Part shown: positions 45,526 through 57,079 of the stretch, in pieces
How positions within the stretch are numbered: position 1 is the stretch's first letter
Layout of the letters: each line of letters opens with the position of its first letter
Notes under the pieces: model-generated
The model's input: only the letters and a program-made list of their open reading frames with translations
Databases searched by the model: none
What the model was told of the DNA's origin: nothing
Program-made: the position numbers and the translations under genes
Assembly (NCBI GenBank): GCA_018398815.1
Contig: CM031622.1
Coordinates: 16,733,585-16,797,584, forward strand
Origin: Conus ventricosus
Lineage: Eukaryota > Mollusca > Gastropoda > Neogastropoda > Conidae
Reading direction: 5' to 3'
Length of the DNA: 64,000 nt

Positions 45526-46076
45526 TCATAAAATGGTGTCGCAGCGACAGTATTTCCCGGGAAATACTGCAGATGGTCCGTGAAAAATTATCACTGAGCG
45601 ACTTAATTTCATAAAAATTGTCAGCGCGACAGGATTTTACGAGAAACGCCCATAAAATCGTGTCGTTGCCTAAAAATAAAATCATGTCGCAGCGACAGCA
45701 TTTCATGTTAAAAAAAAATTGCTGCCGTAGAAAAGTTGTCGCTCTGAGACAGCATTTCCCGTAAAAAAATTAAAAAAAATCGACGTCGAAGACATGTTCG
45801 GTCTCTGGCCCCAACTCTACCCCACCTCCCTCTCTCATGGTTTTACGTATCAGTTGCCCCATTGTCTTTCTGTCTATGATCTTATTTGTGTCTGCTTGAC
45901 TGTCGGTCTATCTTTCTGTCTCTATTTGTTTTTCTCGCTCATTTTCTCTATGTATCGCCCTCCCTCTATCTGTTTGACTCTTCTTAATTTCACTCTGTCC
46001 ATCAAACTGTCTGTCAGTTAGTTTCACTCTGTCCATCAAACTGTTTGTCAGTTGGTCTCTGCCTTTTCCGCCCCCT

Positions 46077-46079
<3 letters not shown>

Positions 46080-46140
<61 letters not shown>

Positions 46141-46148
46141 CTCTCTCC
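46080..46148. repeat. CT microsatellite in the transposon core
   Basis: Long CT array with one CCT interruption near 46136. Confidence 0.9.
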
Positions 46149-46703
46149 TGTGAGCGTAGCCACAGAACATGGAAAGTTTTCAATTATTGTATGTTAACAT
46201 TTCGGGTCAAAGGATAAGATTGCTTTGGTGGAATACATGTTGAATTGTTAAAATATTTAGAGCGATACTTCATAGACTGGTTGCATTATAAATATTTATG
46301 ACTACTATCAATTGTTGCATGGAGATTTATACGACGCAGGTGTAAAAAGGTCTTCACTGTATATGAAAACGATAATACGATGATGGGAATGAAATAGAAA
46401 ACATATGTTTTGTATGCTAGTATCAACAGCATTCATATCATGAGTTTTAAAAATAATGATATATATACTTGCATTACGTTCATAAGGAAGAACGTACCAA
46501 GAAGCATTAATTAAGATAGAATTCTGCATGTACATACTATCATGGAAGAATGTTTTGTTGCAGTCATGGTAAATTTTGTTCTGATTATATAAAATTGATT
46601 TATTTCTTGTTGCGTACTCATGTGAATAGGCTGATGGCCTCACGAGTCTCTCTCTCACTGGACGTGCATGCATGCGTGCGTGTATGTGGCGAGAGCGCGA
46701 CGG

Positions 46704-46762
46704 TGTGTGTTGTGTGTGTGTGTGTGTGTGTGCGTGTGTGTCGTGCGTGCGTGCGTGCGTGC

Positions 46763-46806
<44 letters not shown>

Positions 46807-46808
46807 AT

Positions 46809-46839
<31 letters not shown>

Positions 46840-46856
46840 CGCGTGCGCGTGTGTGG
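46704..46856. repeat. GT, GTGC and GC compound microsatellite in the transposon core
   Basis: GT run, then a GTGC array (about 46742-46805), another GT run and a GCGCGCGCGC block. Long open frames here on both strands are repeat artefacts. Confidence 0.9.
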
Positions 46857-47911
46857 CATCCACTTGTTTAGAATAAACATATCCAAATATTGACGGTGCT
46901 TTGAATGTTTCTTTTTGTTTTCGAACATTAATTCGTTTGTCTTTTATATAAGAAGCCATCCAAAACAAAAGAAAATTGATATAAATGTGTTATATTTAAA
47001 TTTTGAACATGATTATATTTAGGCCTTAGGTGCCTTAAAACGAGCGTAATGAAAGAAAACCCATTTAGGACGTTGCGTTCTGCATTTTTTTTCTGCGTTG
47101 TTTATGTCATTAAACGAGAGAAAAGCTTTAGAAAAGAAATGGATGATTCTTTCAACCAAATGCTATGTTAATTAATTTCAAATCACGGCTCCCTTGGAGC
47201 TTTGAATGCCTCAAAAGGACTGCAGTAAAACAAAGCGAAATGATGCCTGAAGCTCTGCAGTATGGCCTCTGATAACTTTTGGGTTACTTGTGACTAAAAT
47301 GGGTTACTTTGACTCGTTTGTAAATTCATGATTTTAAGTGCCCTAGAAGCACTGCAATTAAAGCAAGACAGCTGAAACTGTCTGTTCTGCGATTTGGCTT
47401 GTATTAGCTTTTAGACTCTTTTATGTTTGTGTTTCTGTTCTGACAATTAAGGATAATCATTTACTCTTTAAGTTTAGTTTATGAATGTGTTGAGACCTTA
47501 GGTGCCTTTAAATAGATTATCGAACAAGCTCATACATCTTATATGGCCAACAGACAAACAATATTCGTTTGGGTTATGAATAATGCGTGTCGGTTAATAC
47601 AGGCCCGTGGCCCAATATTTACCACTCCCTGGTCCATTTAACCCGAAATGATGTCTAAAGTGGGCTTCCTTTTCTTTATGAATTTTATGATTTCTTATGT
47701 AGAACTTTTTGAAATAAAGATAGCCATTTGATAGCTGTACTATATGAAGCTCTTATGATAGCTTCAAAAATAATTAACTTTGAGTGAAGTAAAATTAGTG
47801 AAGGAGGTAGGGCTGCATTTCTTAGGGGTTCTAACTTATCCAATCTTCCCCTACTTTTGTTGTGCTGAATGTCCTAGGCCTACGATATTGATAAAAAAAA
47901 ATCACATTTCA

Positions 47912-47919
47912 CAACACAC

Positions 47920-47974
<55 letters not shown>
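47912..47974. repeat. CA microsatellite in the transposon core
   Basis: About 31 CA units just inside the right subterminal arm. Confidence 0.9.
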
Positions 47975-47976
<2 letters not shown>

Positions 47977-48411
47977 ATGGAAATTTGACTTTCGTCAAAA
48001 ACGTTTATGATAAAAAAAATTACTTGCGACAATTTTTTATTCCATGGCAGGCTGCAGTATTTTATGTGATATTTTGACGCTCAACCGCGGCGACGTTTTT
48101 TGACTTTGCATAAAAAATCGTCGCTGTGAAATATTAACGCTGCGACCATATTTCACAGGAAATGTTAACTCTAGCAGTAAGATTTCACGTGAAAATGTGT
48201 CGCAAGCGACAGCATTCACTGACTACAATGTTTCACAGTGTCCTGTCGCAAAAAACTGTCGCAAAGTTTCGAGCGACAGTATTTTATAGACAGCTACAAT
48301 ATTCTGTAGGACATTTTTCGTGAAAAGTTTCGCGCGACAATTTTTTCTAGAACATATTGTCGCTGCAACAATATTTCACGTGAAATGCTATCGCTGCGAT
48401 ACAATTCCACG

Positions 48412-48433
48412 GCGACAGTATTATATACGACAC
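48412..48433. repeat. Right terminal inverted repeat of the DNA transposon
   Basis: 22 bp, exact reverse complement of 45504-45525, followed by the CCG duplication. Confidence 0.95.
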
Positions 48434-48436
48434 CCG

Positions 48437-49355
48437 GTCAAGATCACCACCATCATCAGAAACTCGTACGAGGGTCTGACCTGCAGAGTCATCCATGGAG
48501 GGCAGCTCACGAAGGCATTTGAAGTTAGGACTGTCGTCAGACAAGGTTGCCTGCTTCCACCATTTCTGTTTCTACTGGCAGTCGACTGGATCATGAAAAG
48601 CTCAACAGATCAGTGAAGACATGGGATCTACTGGACACCCTGGACGCAGCTCGACGATTTGAACTTCGCCGACGACCTGGCACTACTCTCGCACACTCAA
48701 AGCAGATGCAAGAGAAGACAAGCAACGTAGCAGCCGCATCAGCACAAATAGCAAGTTTCTCAAGGCCAACGCTGCCAGCACCAACTCGATCATGCTGGAC
48801 AGCGAGATACTAGAGGAGATGGAAGCCTTTACCTACCTGGGCAGTGTCATCAACAAGCAATTGAGCACAGACGCCGACGTTAGAGCAAGGATCGGAAAGG
48901 CCAGGGCAGTGTTCGTACAGCTACGGAGCTCCAAGAACTGTCAATCAACACCAAAGTCAGGCTGTTCAACACCAACATCAAGGCAGTTCTATTGTACAGA
49001 GCGGAGATCTGGAGAACTACAGTAGCCAAGAAAGTGCAGGTGTTCATCAACAACTGCCTGCGCAAGATTCTCCGCATCCGGTGGCCAGACACCATCAACA
49101 ACAACGAGCTCTGGGAGAGGACAAACCAGCTGCCCGCAGAACAGTAAATCAAGAAACGAAGTTGGGGCTGGATTGGACATATAATACGCTGTGGAAGCCT
49201 GCAAGCAACATCACCAGACAAGATCTAACATGGAACCCCCTAGGAAAGCAAAAAAGAGGTCGGCCAAGAAACACCTGGCGCAGGGACCTGGAAGCAGACA
49301 TCAGGAACATGGGGATGACTTGGAACCAGCTGAAAAAAAACAGCCCAGGACAGAG
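48437..49355 (+). pseudogene. RTE element B: second half of reverse transcriptase and C-terminus
   Basis: Resumes directly after the CCG duplication with KITTIIRNSYEGLTCRVIHG and VRTVVRQGCLLPPFLFLLAV. The catalytic box LNFADDLALLSHT is intact, with FADD at 48665-48676. MLDSEILEEMEAFTYLGSVI follows near 48792, and the C-terminal region from 49065 reads in alternating frames (RIRWPDTINNNELWER; GKQKRGRPRNTWRRDLEADI at 49234-49300). The last codons before the LTR element are at 49355, and the protein end continues at 61899. Frame changes near 48620-48760 and 49140 inactivate it as read. Confidence 0.82.
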
Positions 49356-50250
49356 TGTCAACCTCGGGTGATGTCGATGGAGGAAGGACTAGCGCACAGC
49401 CCAAACACACTCACAGCTTGCTTACGATTTCATTCATATATCATGCATTCGTCACATCAAACCACTAGTAAAGTCTATAACTTTACTACACATGATCATA
49501 GAGCGAAACATCAATGCATATGGAATCAAACAAAATAAAACATTCTCTCTTTCCTGAACTTCACAAAATCATTTATCTAAAACATCATTAACTAACCCGG
49601 GTATAAACAGATTTCTACTTTACCTGGCCAGGTGATCTTAACTATTCACGAATCACTGTCTTTTCTTTTCTTTTTCTTTTTCTTTCACTGTCACTTTCAC
49701 AAGCATGACACAACTGTTGGCACTGGTCAGGTTAGACTGCTGGCACTGGTCGAGCTGGACTGCTGGCACTGGTCAGGTTAGACCACTGGCGTTGGTCCGG
49801 TTGGACTGCCGATGAAAGTGGCGCTGGCCAAGTATGAGGTCGAACCCTCGGTTAAGATGGAACAGTGACTATCAACATCGATCTGTTCTCCTTTCTTTCT
49901 TCCTGCATTAACGCATTGCACTCTCTCTCTCTCTTCTAGTCTGCTCTATCAAATGGACATGGTTGCTTTTCTTTTTTTTTCTTTTCTTTCTTTTCCTCTT
50001 CATTGTTAGCAACTCTCTCTCTCCACATCTCTCCTTAGTCCTTCCTCTGCAAACTATCTCGTGCTAATCTCTCAACTTGGTTCTCTTCTCTCCTCCCCTC
50101 ATCTCTCTGCTTCTCTCTCAAGCAGACCTACACCCAGAACCTCTTCCTCTCTCTCTCTCTCGTTCTTCCCGTTCTCCCCCATTCTCTCACTCACGCATTA
50201 CTTTATCTCCTAACTCCATGTCCAAGGGCGAGTACCATTGGTCAATGACA
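49356..50250 (-). repeat. LTR of copy 2, 3' LTR, with a large internal deletion
   Basis: 895 bp against 1442 bp in its partner. Sequence is collinear with 60452 onward until CATTGGTCA, after which the partner's next roughly 550 bp are absent and only ATGACA remains. It contains the CACTGGTCAGG tandem units (about 49717-49806) and CT runs. Confidence 0.9.
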
Positions 50251-50796
50251 ATTTCCCCCTTGCAAAAGACTATGCACCGCATTGTCTCAAAACAACGGTA
50301 CAAAAAAAAGACAACAACCGAATTTGCTGAACCACAGCTACACGTGCAAAGTTTGAAAAATACTTTACAACCAACGGTTTATAAATTATAAAATATATCA
50401 TTAGTGAATACCACTCCAATGAGTTATCATTGACGTGCGCTCTTGCGTTATTTCAACTCATTTTATAACAACCTCTGTGCGCACTTATGCAATTCCCCTA
50501 CTGCGGATTTGCCACATCTTCTCTTCACAATTTCTATGAAAAGCACAATATCATATGATCACGATCCATGACATCTTCACTGAGGAATCTCCATCCTCAC
50601 TTATTGCAAATAATGCATCACTACACAAGCGACTGTATGCTCCAAGCATAACTACATTCACATGAACAAATCTCACACAAAATATGAACCATAGCCAACT
50701 GGGGATGAACCCATATCCAATCAACATAACTGTAATCAACACATATTATCAACAAAGCACCCCGGATATGACTGACTTCCTCTGAGTTGCAGCTTG
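50251..50796 (-). other. Polypurine tract and 3' untranslated region of copy 2
   Basis: The minus strand reads GCAAGGGGGAAAT directly against the LTR, matching the tract of copy 1. No coding sequence between here and RNase H. Confidence 0.7.
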
Positions 50797-51356
50797 CTAG
50801 ACTACACGGCTTAAATAGTCAGCTCCGACATTCTGTCGACCTGGGATGTACTGGACTCGATACCTGTAGGGCTGCAATGCCATTGCCCAACGCAGCACTC
50901 TGCTGTTTTTCAACTGCGCCTCCTGCAGGAATTTGAGTGGTTGATGATCAGTCTCTATCACGAACTCTTTCCCATACAAGTATTTGTGGAATTTCTGCAC
51001 GGCCCACACGACAGCTAAACACTCCTTCTCTACAGTTGCGTACCCTTCTTCACACTTTGTCAACTTCCTGCTAGCATACCTCACAGGAAACTCGACCCCT
51101 TCATGCTCCTGCAACAATACTGCACCTATCCCACCACCTGATGCATCTGTCCGCAACAAAAACGGTTTGGACATATCTGGTAGCTTCAAGATGGACGGGA
51201 ACCTAGTCTTTCCAACACCGTCTGCAGTGCTTGCTCTGCAGCGTCTGACCACTCGACCACTGCCGGTTTCCCTGCCTTGACCAAATCACTGGAGAGGACT
51301 CGTGATTGCTGCAAATTTGGAACAAACTCCCTATAGAAACCAATAAAACCTAGCAG
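50797..51356 (-). pseudogene. pol: RNase H and RT thumb of copy 2
   Basis: An open minus-strand stretch of 151 codons (50797-51252) is a full-looking gypsy RNase H: LLRTDASGGGIGAVL with the first catalytic Asp (residue 36), YATVEKECLAVVWA with the Glu, ETDHQPLKF with Asp 102, and NVGADYLSR with Asp 145. All four acidic positions are present. RNase H removes the RNA strand during reverse transcription. Upstream on this strand, 51297-51356 encodes the RT thumb (LLGFIGFYREFVPN), cut by the LINE at 51357. The frame ends in a stop about 550 bases before the LTR, so this is the C-terminus of Pol. Confidence 0.88.
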
Positions 51357-51391
51357 ACTCCTGACTTCTTTTTTTTTTTTTTTTTTTTTTT

Positions 51392-52339
51392 GTTTTCAAA
51401 CATTTTATTTCCTTCTTCAACATAAGCATTTGTTATATCACATTCTCAGTCATGATTCATTCACAATGATTTTAAATTCAAGAATTTAGTTGTACGTATT
51501 AGTAAGTGAATGGGATTCGGTTGAAGAGGTTTCTTTTTTTTTAATATACATCAGACAAGGACCAATCAAGGCAAAAGGGGACAAGGGTAAAGTAATAACA
51601 TAGTATATCCATAATTTTACATATATAAAATTGAAGGGGAAAAAGAAAAAAAAAAAAAAAAAAAGCAAGCCCAGACATCCTCACACACCACAGACACAGA
51701 CACACACACACACAGTTCTTTATGTCACAGATTTACGAGTATAGGGCAGAATGGGCAGCTAGAGGAAAGAAGTTGCAACAGTCTCATGAATACATTGAAA
51801 TAGGTGGTGGAGACAGGGTGGTAGTCTCCTGATGGTAGTCACCCCACCCCACTGACCCTGGGCCGAAATAGTTCATCGAAAGTTATATGGGTACCGTATA
51901 GAGGCATATCCTAAGAATGGACAAGCTTAGATGTATAGACATAGTATTCAGCAATATAGCATATATATAATAACACACAGTTGGTCAAGAAATGGACATA
52001 TTCTGTCATTCTCTTTTAATTTTACTACCTAGTTCAGATCATTACTCATTTTACACATTCTTGCCCTCTCTTTTTTCTCTCTCTAGAGCTTTCTCTCTCT
52101 CTTTCTAGTTCAATCTCTCACTCCCTATCTTAAGTATAGTACCACATCGGTCTTTACACAATCAGTATTACATTTTGACATGTAATGAGATTATTAATCA
52201 TACTTGCTAAATCAAGAAAATCTTAACTAAACAAAGGCAGATATACAAACCATTTTTCATCAAAGTCATGTCTATTTCCATTGATAGATGATGCACATTG
52301 CTCAGTCATGTGTCTGTTTTTCAAAGAGGCAGAAAGGCC
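51392..52339 (-). other. 3' untranslated region of the nested LINE
   Basis: No coding sequence seen. Holds an A-run (about 51641-51664), a short CA stretch (51695-51712) and CT-rich sequence near 52070-52120. Confidence 0.55.
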
Positions 52340-54384
52340 CTGACTTCCGGTTTTACATTTTGTAGTTTGCATTTGTATATATAAAATTTTGCTAGTAGTA
52401 TTATCAGATCTATTACTTGATCATTCTTTACATTTGTTTTTGTTCCAAACATGATCAGTTCCCTATCCAGCAGAAAATTTTCAGCGTGTTGGCATTTGTC
52501 TCTTAAAAATAATTGAAATTGGGGTCCAGAACTGTTGGACAACTTCACAATCACAAATCATGTGAATTATCGACTGCTCCTCTTGTTCACAAAAATTGCA
52601 CATTGGAGAGTTTATAATATTTCGTAGAAATAAATATCTTTGTGTTGGAAGGAGCCTATGTATAAGTCTGATTTGGAACCATCTTAACTGTGAATCAAGA
52701 GATGTTTTGTAACAGTGAGAGAAAATGTGTTCCCAACTTAAATTATCAAATACACTGTTTCCATTTTTGTACACAAGTTGGGTCAACGTTATAATCATTT
52801 AATATATTTTGTACAAATTTGTTGCCTTTTTTAATATAGAACCATGCTTTGTTGTCTATGCATTTATATCTGCTTGTTAATGTTATGTTACGCTTTCTAC
52901 CATAAGATCTAATCGCATTCAGAATGCCTGCATATGTAAGGAAATTAGTTCTTGTATCTGGATACTTGTTACAGAACTCATTATAGTTCATCAAATTATC
53001 ATGATCATTAATTAGTTGTTTAATGAAAAAAATGTCATGGTCAGACCATTCTTGTAGAAACACAGGTTTTCTTCCCCTTAGAATATTAGGATTGTAGTGA
53101 ATACATTCAGACATGAATTCATCAACTGAATCTGGACAAGACTTTGCAGCTATTTTCTTATAATGCTTTAGTACATCCTTCCAGAAAGGATTATCAACTC
53201 TTTGTTGTATAGTGTTCGCATATTCAATGCCAAAGTTTTGTAACATTTTTAACTCTGGTATCATATTAATAGTAAACTCTTTCCAAGTGGATTCCTCCAT
53301 CAGTCTTTTCAACCAACTAATTTTCATCGCTGACAGAAACGATTTAATGTTAAGCATTCTCAAACCACCTTTTACTATATTCTTTACACACTATAGACTT
53401 TTTTATTTACTTTGTTTTTCATTCCAAAGAAAGGTATAAAGCTCTTTTTCTAAGGAGGTTAGGAAGTTGTCAGGGGGGTCTGGTAGATCAATTAAGAGAT
53501 GCACAGTTTTGAAAATACTAGTGTTTTGATTACTGTTATTTTCCCAAAAGGAGTTAGTTGACGTTTTTTCCAATAATTCATCATTCTTTTCATGGCATTG
53601 AATTTGTCTTCATAATTAAGTCTAACTATAGAGTTGTATCTGTGAAAACTGATTCCTAGAATTTTAAATATTCAGGGTCCCAAATGAAGTTTTTGTCTCT
53701 CATGTACATCCCACAGTTTTCTTCTTCGTCCAAGCCATACTACTTGACTTTATCAAAATTTATTTTTAGCCCAGACATTCTTGAAAAGCTAGTTAAGGCC
53801 GATACAGCTTCGATGAATGATCTTTCATTTCCATCCAGAAATAGAGTAGTATCATCAGCAAACTGAGAATCAGAGCCTCTCTACCATTGATGGTTAACCC
53901 TTTGATATTTAGTGTTAGTACGCATCATGACTGACAGAATTTCAGCACAAATGAGATAAAAGGTAAGGTGAGGCTGGTCGCCTTGTCTTACTCCTATTTT
54001 ATGAGAACCAAGAGGAATACTGACCATTGACAAACACACATGTGGAAATATTTGTATAAAAAGTGCTTATCCATCTATTCATATCAGGGCAAATTTGAAA
54101 AATCGTAAACATTTCTGTAAAAAGATCCAAGATACACAATCGAATGCTTCTCTCAAAATCAATAGCAAATAATAGACCAGGAATTGTTTTTTTTTTTCTG
54201 CATATATTAATGTGTCATAGATTAGGCAATATTTTCTCCTATGTAGCGGCCTTTCAGAAGCCTTTTGGCTTTCATGTATAATTTTGTGTAAAACGCTCTT
54301 TAGGCCGATTCGCAGGGTTATCACCACTGCTGGGCCCATATAGGTGACCAAAGTTAACTTTGTCTTGAGGATTTCAATATTCAT
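52340..54384 (-). pseudogene. LINE ORF2: reverse transcriptase and C-terminal zinc segment
   Basis: Minus strand, high to low: RT fingers and palm with RIGLKSVLHKIIHESQKASE (about 54260-54320), then motif A, AFDCVSWIFLQKCLRFF (about 54110-54160). A ...GDQP-like box follows near 53980. The catalytic box is QFADDTTLFLDGNE near 53830-53870. The RT thumb comes next. An open stretch of 205 codons (52746-53363) includes LSAMKISWLKRLMEESTWKE. The C-terminal Cys/His segment PMCNFCEQEEQSIIHMICDC lies near 52555-52610. The FADD catalytic pair is present, but frameshifts and the lost N-terminal half of RT make it inactive as read. Confidence 0.82.
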
Positions 54385-54757
54385 GATAACATAGCATCCC
54401 TCCTGGTCCTAATAACATCAAAAACTTTGTATTCAAGTTATTATTGAATAAAACAGCAACACCATTTCTATTGGTTTCTGACCCACTGAGCCAAACATTG
54501 TAGCCCCAACTGGTTCTAATAAAGTTTTCATTCTGAGAGTCATGTGAGTTTCTTGGAGACAATAAATATGGGCTTCTTTCGTTCGTAAGAAAATCAAAAA
54601 CATCCTTTCTTTTACAAGAGTTATTAAGCCCATTACAATTGTACGTACAAATTTTAAAAGAATCTTGATCAACGCCATTTCGGAAGCAAAAGCAAAACAT
54701 TAGAAAAGAAACACTGTAGAATTTTGACAGATCCATGTACGACCAACACCTTGACAA
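54374..54757 (-). pseudogene. LINE ORF2: start of the apurinic endonuclease
   Basis: The minus strand encodes FKICTYNCNGLNNSCKRKDV (54594-54667), the start of an L1/Tx1-type endonuclease with its Asn box. Then, in another frame, comes YCLQETHMTLRMKTLLEP with the catalytic Glu, and finally GSETNRNGVAVLFNN. It stops near 54400, roughly 90 residues in, and the sequence continues directly with the middle of the reverse transcriptase. A deletion has therefore removed the endonuclease C-terminus and the RT entry. The matching full-length order is seen in the LINE at 15281. Confidence 0.78.
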
Positions 54758-56179
54758 AGAAAATCACAAAATTTCAATGACTGGTCTTGAACACAACATC
54801 TCTCCATTGCCCACTCCTTCACAACTTTCAGCTTCACAGCACACACACGAACACACACTCAACAAGCATCAACACAAGCATAACAAAGTAACAAAAGGAA
54901 TACGGTATTATCCGGGTCTACTGCCTTCACACCACATTACACACACTGAATCTACTTTGTATCAGGCAAAAAAAAAAAAAACACAAAAAAAACTGACTCG
55001 TTTCTGACAAGAATTAGTCAAAGCAAAAGAAAGATGCCACAAACAAATTATCCGATCTTCCCACTCCCTCGAACGAGAGCACAAACCGAGGACCAGTCTG
55101 TGCGCGCATGCATCCAAAATCAAGCTCGGACTCAAAAGATTCTGACGCAGATGTCCGAAGCTGATGTCAGCGCCGACCACAGAAACGCACCCAACAAGTT
55201 AACTTGTGTATTAAACGCCTTTAAAAATCAACTAGATAAACCTCTGAAAAACTATTTTGGAGAACCAAAACCAAGAAAAGTAGTTGACACAAAAACCAAG
55301 GAACCCTCGGGTTAAAAACGAAACTGGCAACTCCACACACACACACACAAAAAAACTCAAATTCAGGGCCAAAGGTTTTAAGCCTAATCATGCTAGGCTA
55401 TGCTATGCACCTGTCAGCAATACCGACCGCTGCGCTTGTGCCAGACTACTGTGATGGAGCAGCGTAAAAAAACCCAAAAAAAGTCAAGATCAAGATCAAG
55501 TCGTAACAACACAGCAGAGTTAGCATGAGACTGCTTCGGTCACGTGATAAAAACAAAGTGGAACAGGAAGTGTAGTAAACAAACAACCTTAGAGAAAGGG
55601 GGGTGGGTGGGGGGAAACCTTTGAATAATCTTGAGAGGCTGAGTTCTAACTATTTATCAATTCTAGTAGTAGGATATTTTAAGGACATAATAGTAATTTT
55701 AAATGAATTCTGTTGAAATTCCAAACGCAAAAAATATCCACCAACGATGTAAAGTATAACACAATTTCAAGTCAGCACCAACATTGCCAGTCCAGATTAC
55801 CAGATCAAGGTTCAAGGATCACTGACATCTCATTGGCTAAGGCTTTCAATTTGCATAGTGCAAGGTTACTTGACCAATGTCGACCTCACTCTCAGCCCAA
55901 AAGATCATGTACACAATTTGCAGATGAAGAATATTGAAAAAAAGAATCAAAGAAGAATGAATGAATATGAATGAAAAGAAGAAAAAAAAAATCATTGTAC
56001 GGCTTTGGAAAGAAGATGACATATCTATACAAACATCTAGACTGGGCTAGGTAAGCATCGGACGGAGTAGGCCTAAATCAGTAAATCTAGCAGACGACAA
56101 AAAAAACATGGGGAAAAAAAAAAAAAAAACATCTGCGATCGGGCTAGGTATGTTATCTATTTATGTTTAGGCTAGGCTT
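54758..56179 (-). other. Stretch between LINE ORF2 and ORF1
   Basis: About 1.4 kb inside the LINE boundaries with no recognisable coding sequence on the minus strand. Longer than a usual inter-ORF spacer, so it may include untranslated sequence, unrelated insertion or decayed ORF2 start. Plus-strand frames at 54735-55315 match no family I know. Confidence 0.45.
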
Positions 56180-57079
56180 ACTCTATTGGCGTTTTGACCA
56201 CAGAGCACGTTGATCTGGTTTTTTAAGGTCTGCAATGGACTGAACATGGACTATCTTTCCGCTGTGTGTCTTCATAATAACCTGTCCATTTTTCGTCCAT
56301 GCCTGTGCACACACCGATGTGTCACTTTTGACTGTACACATGAGAGAGTACGCCCCTTGGTGTCAGATCTTCGACGAAGACTACTTTTGTGCCCTTCAGC
56401 TCTTTTCTTGCATACAGAACAGAATCACGAACGCGGCGTGAATAAATCGAATGACAATACCTCTAGCTTGACATCACTGGAAGAGGCAGAAGGTCCGGAT
56501 CGTCTCTGACCAACCCGATGGACGGCTTCGATGTCGTCCCGGCCTACGTTTTGGCTCAGCTTGTCTCGGAAGAGAGCTAGCACCTTGTCCTCGCATTGCT
56601 GCTGAGATTCGGCACTGCCCTCCGCCACCCCGTAGATACGCATATTGTTGCGCCTGACGTATGCCGAGAGGTCCTCCGCTCGTCGGTCAGCTACCTCCGC
56701 CAATGTCTCGCCTCGGTCAGTTGCTGTCGTAGAGCCTCTTCCATCTCTCTGACTTCCGTCACCTCCTTTCGTAGTTCTTTATTTTCTTCTCGAACTTCAA
56801 AAACGGCACCACAAAGTTCGTCAACGGTAATGTCAGTTTCGCAACTTCTCTGTCTATCTTGCACAATTTCTCCATAACATCTGCAAGGGTGATGAGAGAC
56901 TGGTCAGGGGAAAAAACCGTGTCTGACATGTTACAGTCCGTCTTACACGAGCTCTCTCCCTTCTCCTCTCGGGCTGCCATGGTATCTTCTTCTTGACAAA
57001 TATGATTGTGATAGATCCAATTGCGAACTCGACAGTGCCTTTTGCTTCTTAGAACTTGCCTGCCCGTCTTTCTTGTCAC
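56180..57079 (-). pseudogene. LINE ORF1 with L1-type RNA-recognition domain
   Basis: Minus strand, high to low: an N-terminal part (56759-57079) with LITLADVMEKLCKIDREVAK, likely the start of a coiled coil. Then 56425-56703 encodes RRNNMRIYGVAEGSAESQQQ and VGRDDIEAVHRVGQRRSG, a characteristic L1 ORF1 RNA-recognition segment. After a frame change, the RDSVLYARKELKGTKVVFVE-like part near 56370-56440 and a C-terminal domain with GQVIMKTHSGKIVHV near 56270 follow. ORF1 proteins bind LINE RNA and act as chaperones. Order and spacing from the 5' end (57402) are normal. Confidence 0.75.

Larger units (their letters stand above)
45504..48433. mobile_element. DNA transposon with 22-bp perfect terminal inverted repeats, apparently non-autonomous
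   Basis: The insert begins GTGTCGTATATAATACTGTC at 45504 and ends with its exact reverse complement at 48433; the match covers 22 bp. A 3-bp duplication CCG flanks it (45501-45503 and 48434-48436), and removal restores the RTE codons for GVPVKITT. Both subterminal arms (about 45504-45800 and 48020-48433) are packed with TGTCGC and GCGACA motifs in both orientations. The 2.2-kb core holds microsatellites and AT-rich sequence but no transposase I can recognise. The superfamily is not assigned. Confidence 0.9.
43060..49355 (+). mobile_element. RTE LINE (element B), host of nested insertions
   Basis: A plus-strand RTE-type LINE with 5' untranslated region (43060-43320), endonuclease, RT and C-terminal parts. 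It is interrupted by a SINE-like insert (45041-45289), a DNA transposon (45504-48433) and an LTR element (49356-61893). Its last codons and a GAT-repeat tail continue at 61894-61976. With the inserts removed the element is about 3.2 kb, a normal RTE length. Confidence 0.85.

Noticed and set aside
46308..46928. Minus-strand open frame of 206 codons rich in His, Thr and Ala
   Set aside because: It runs through a GT/GTGC microsatellite; the repeats simply lack stops.
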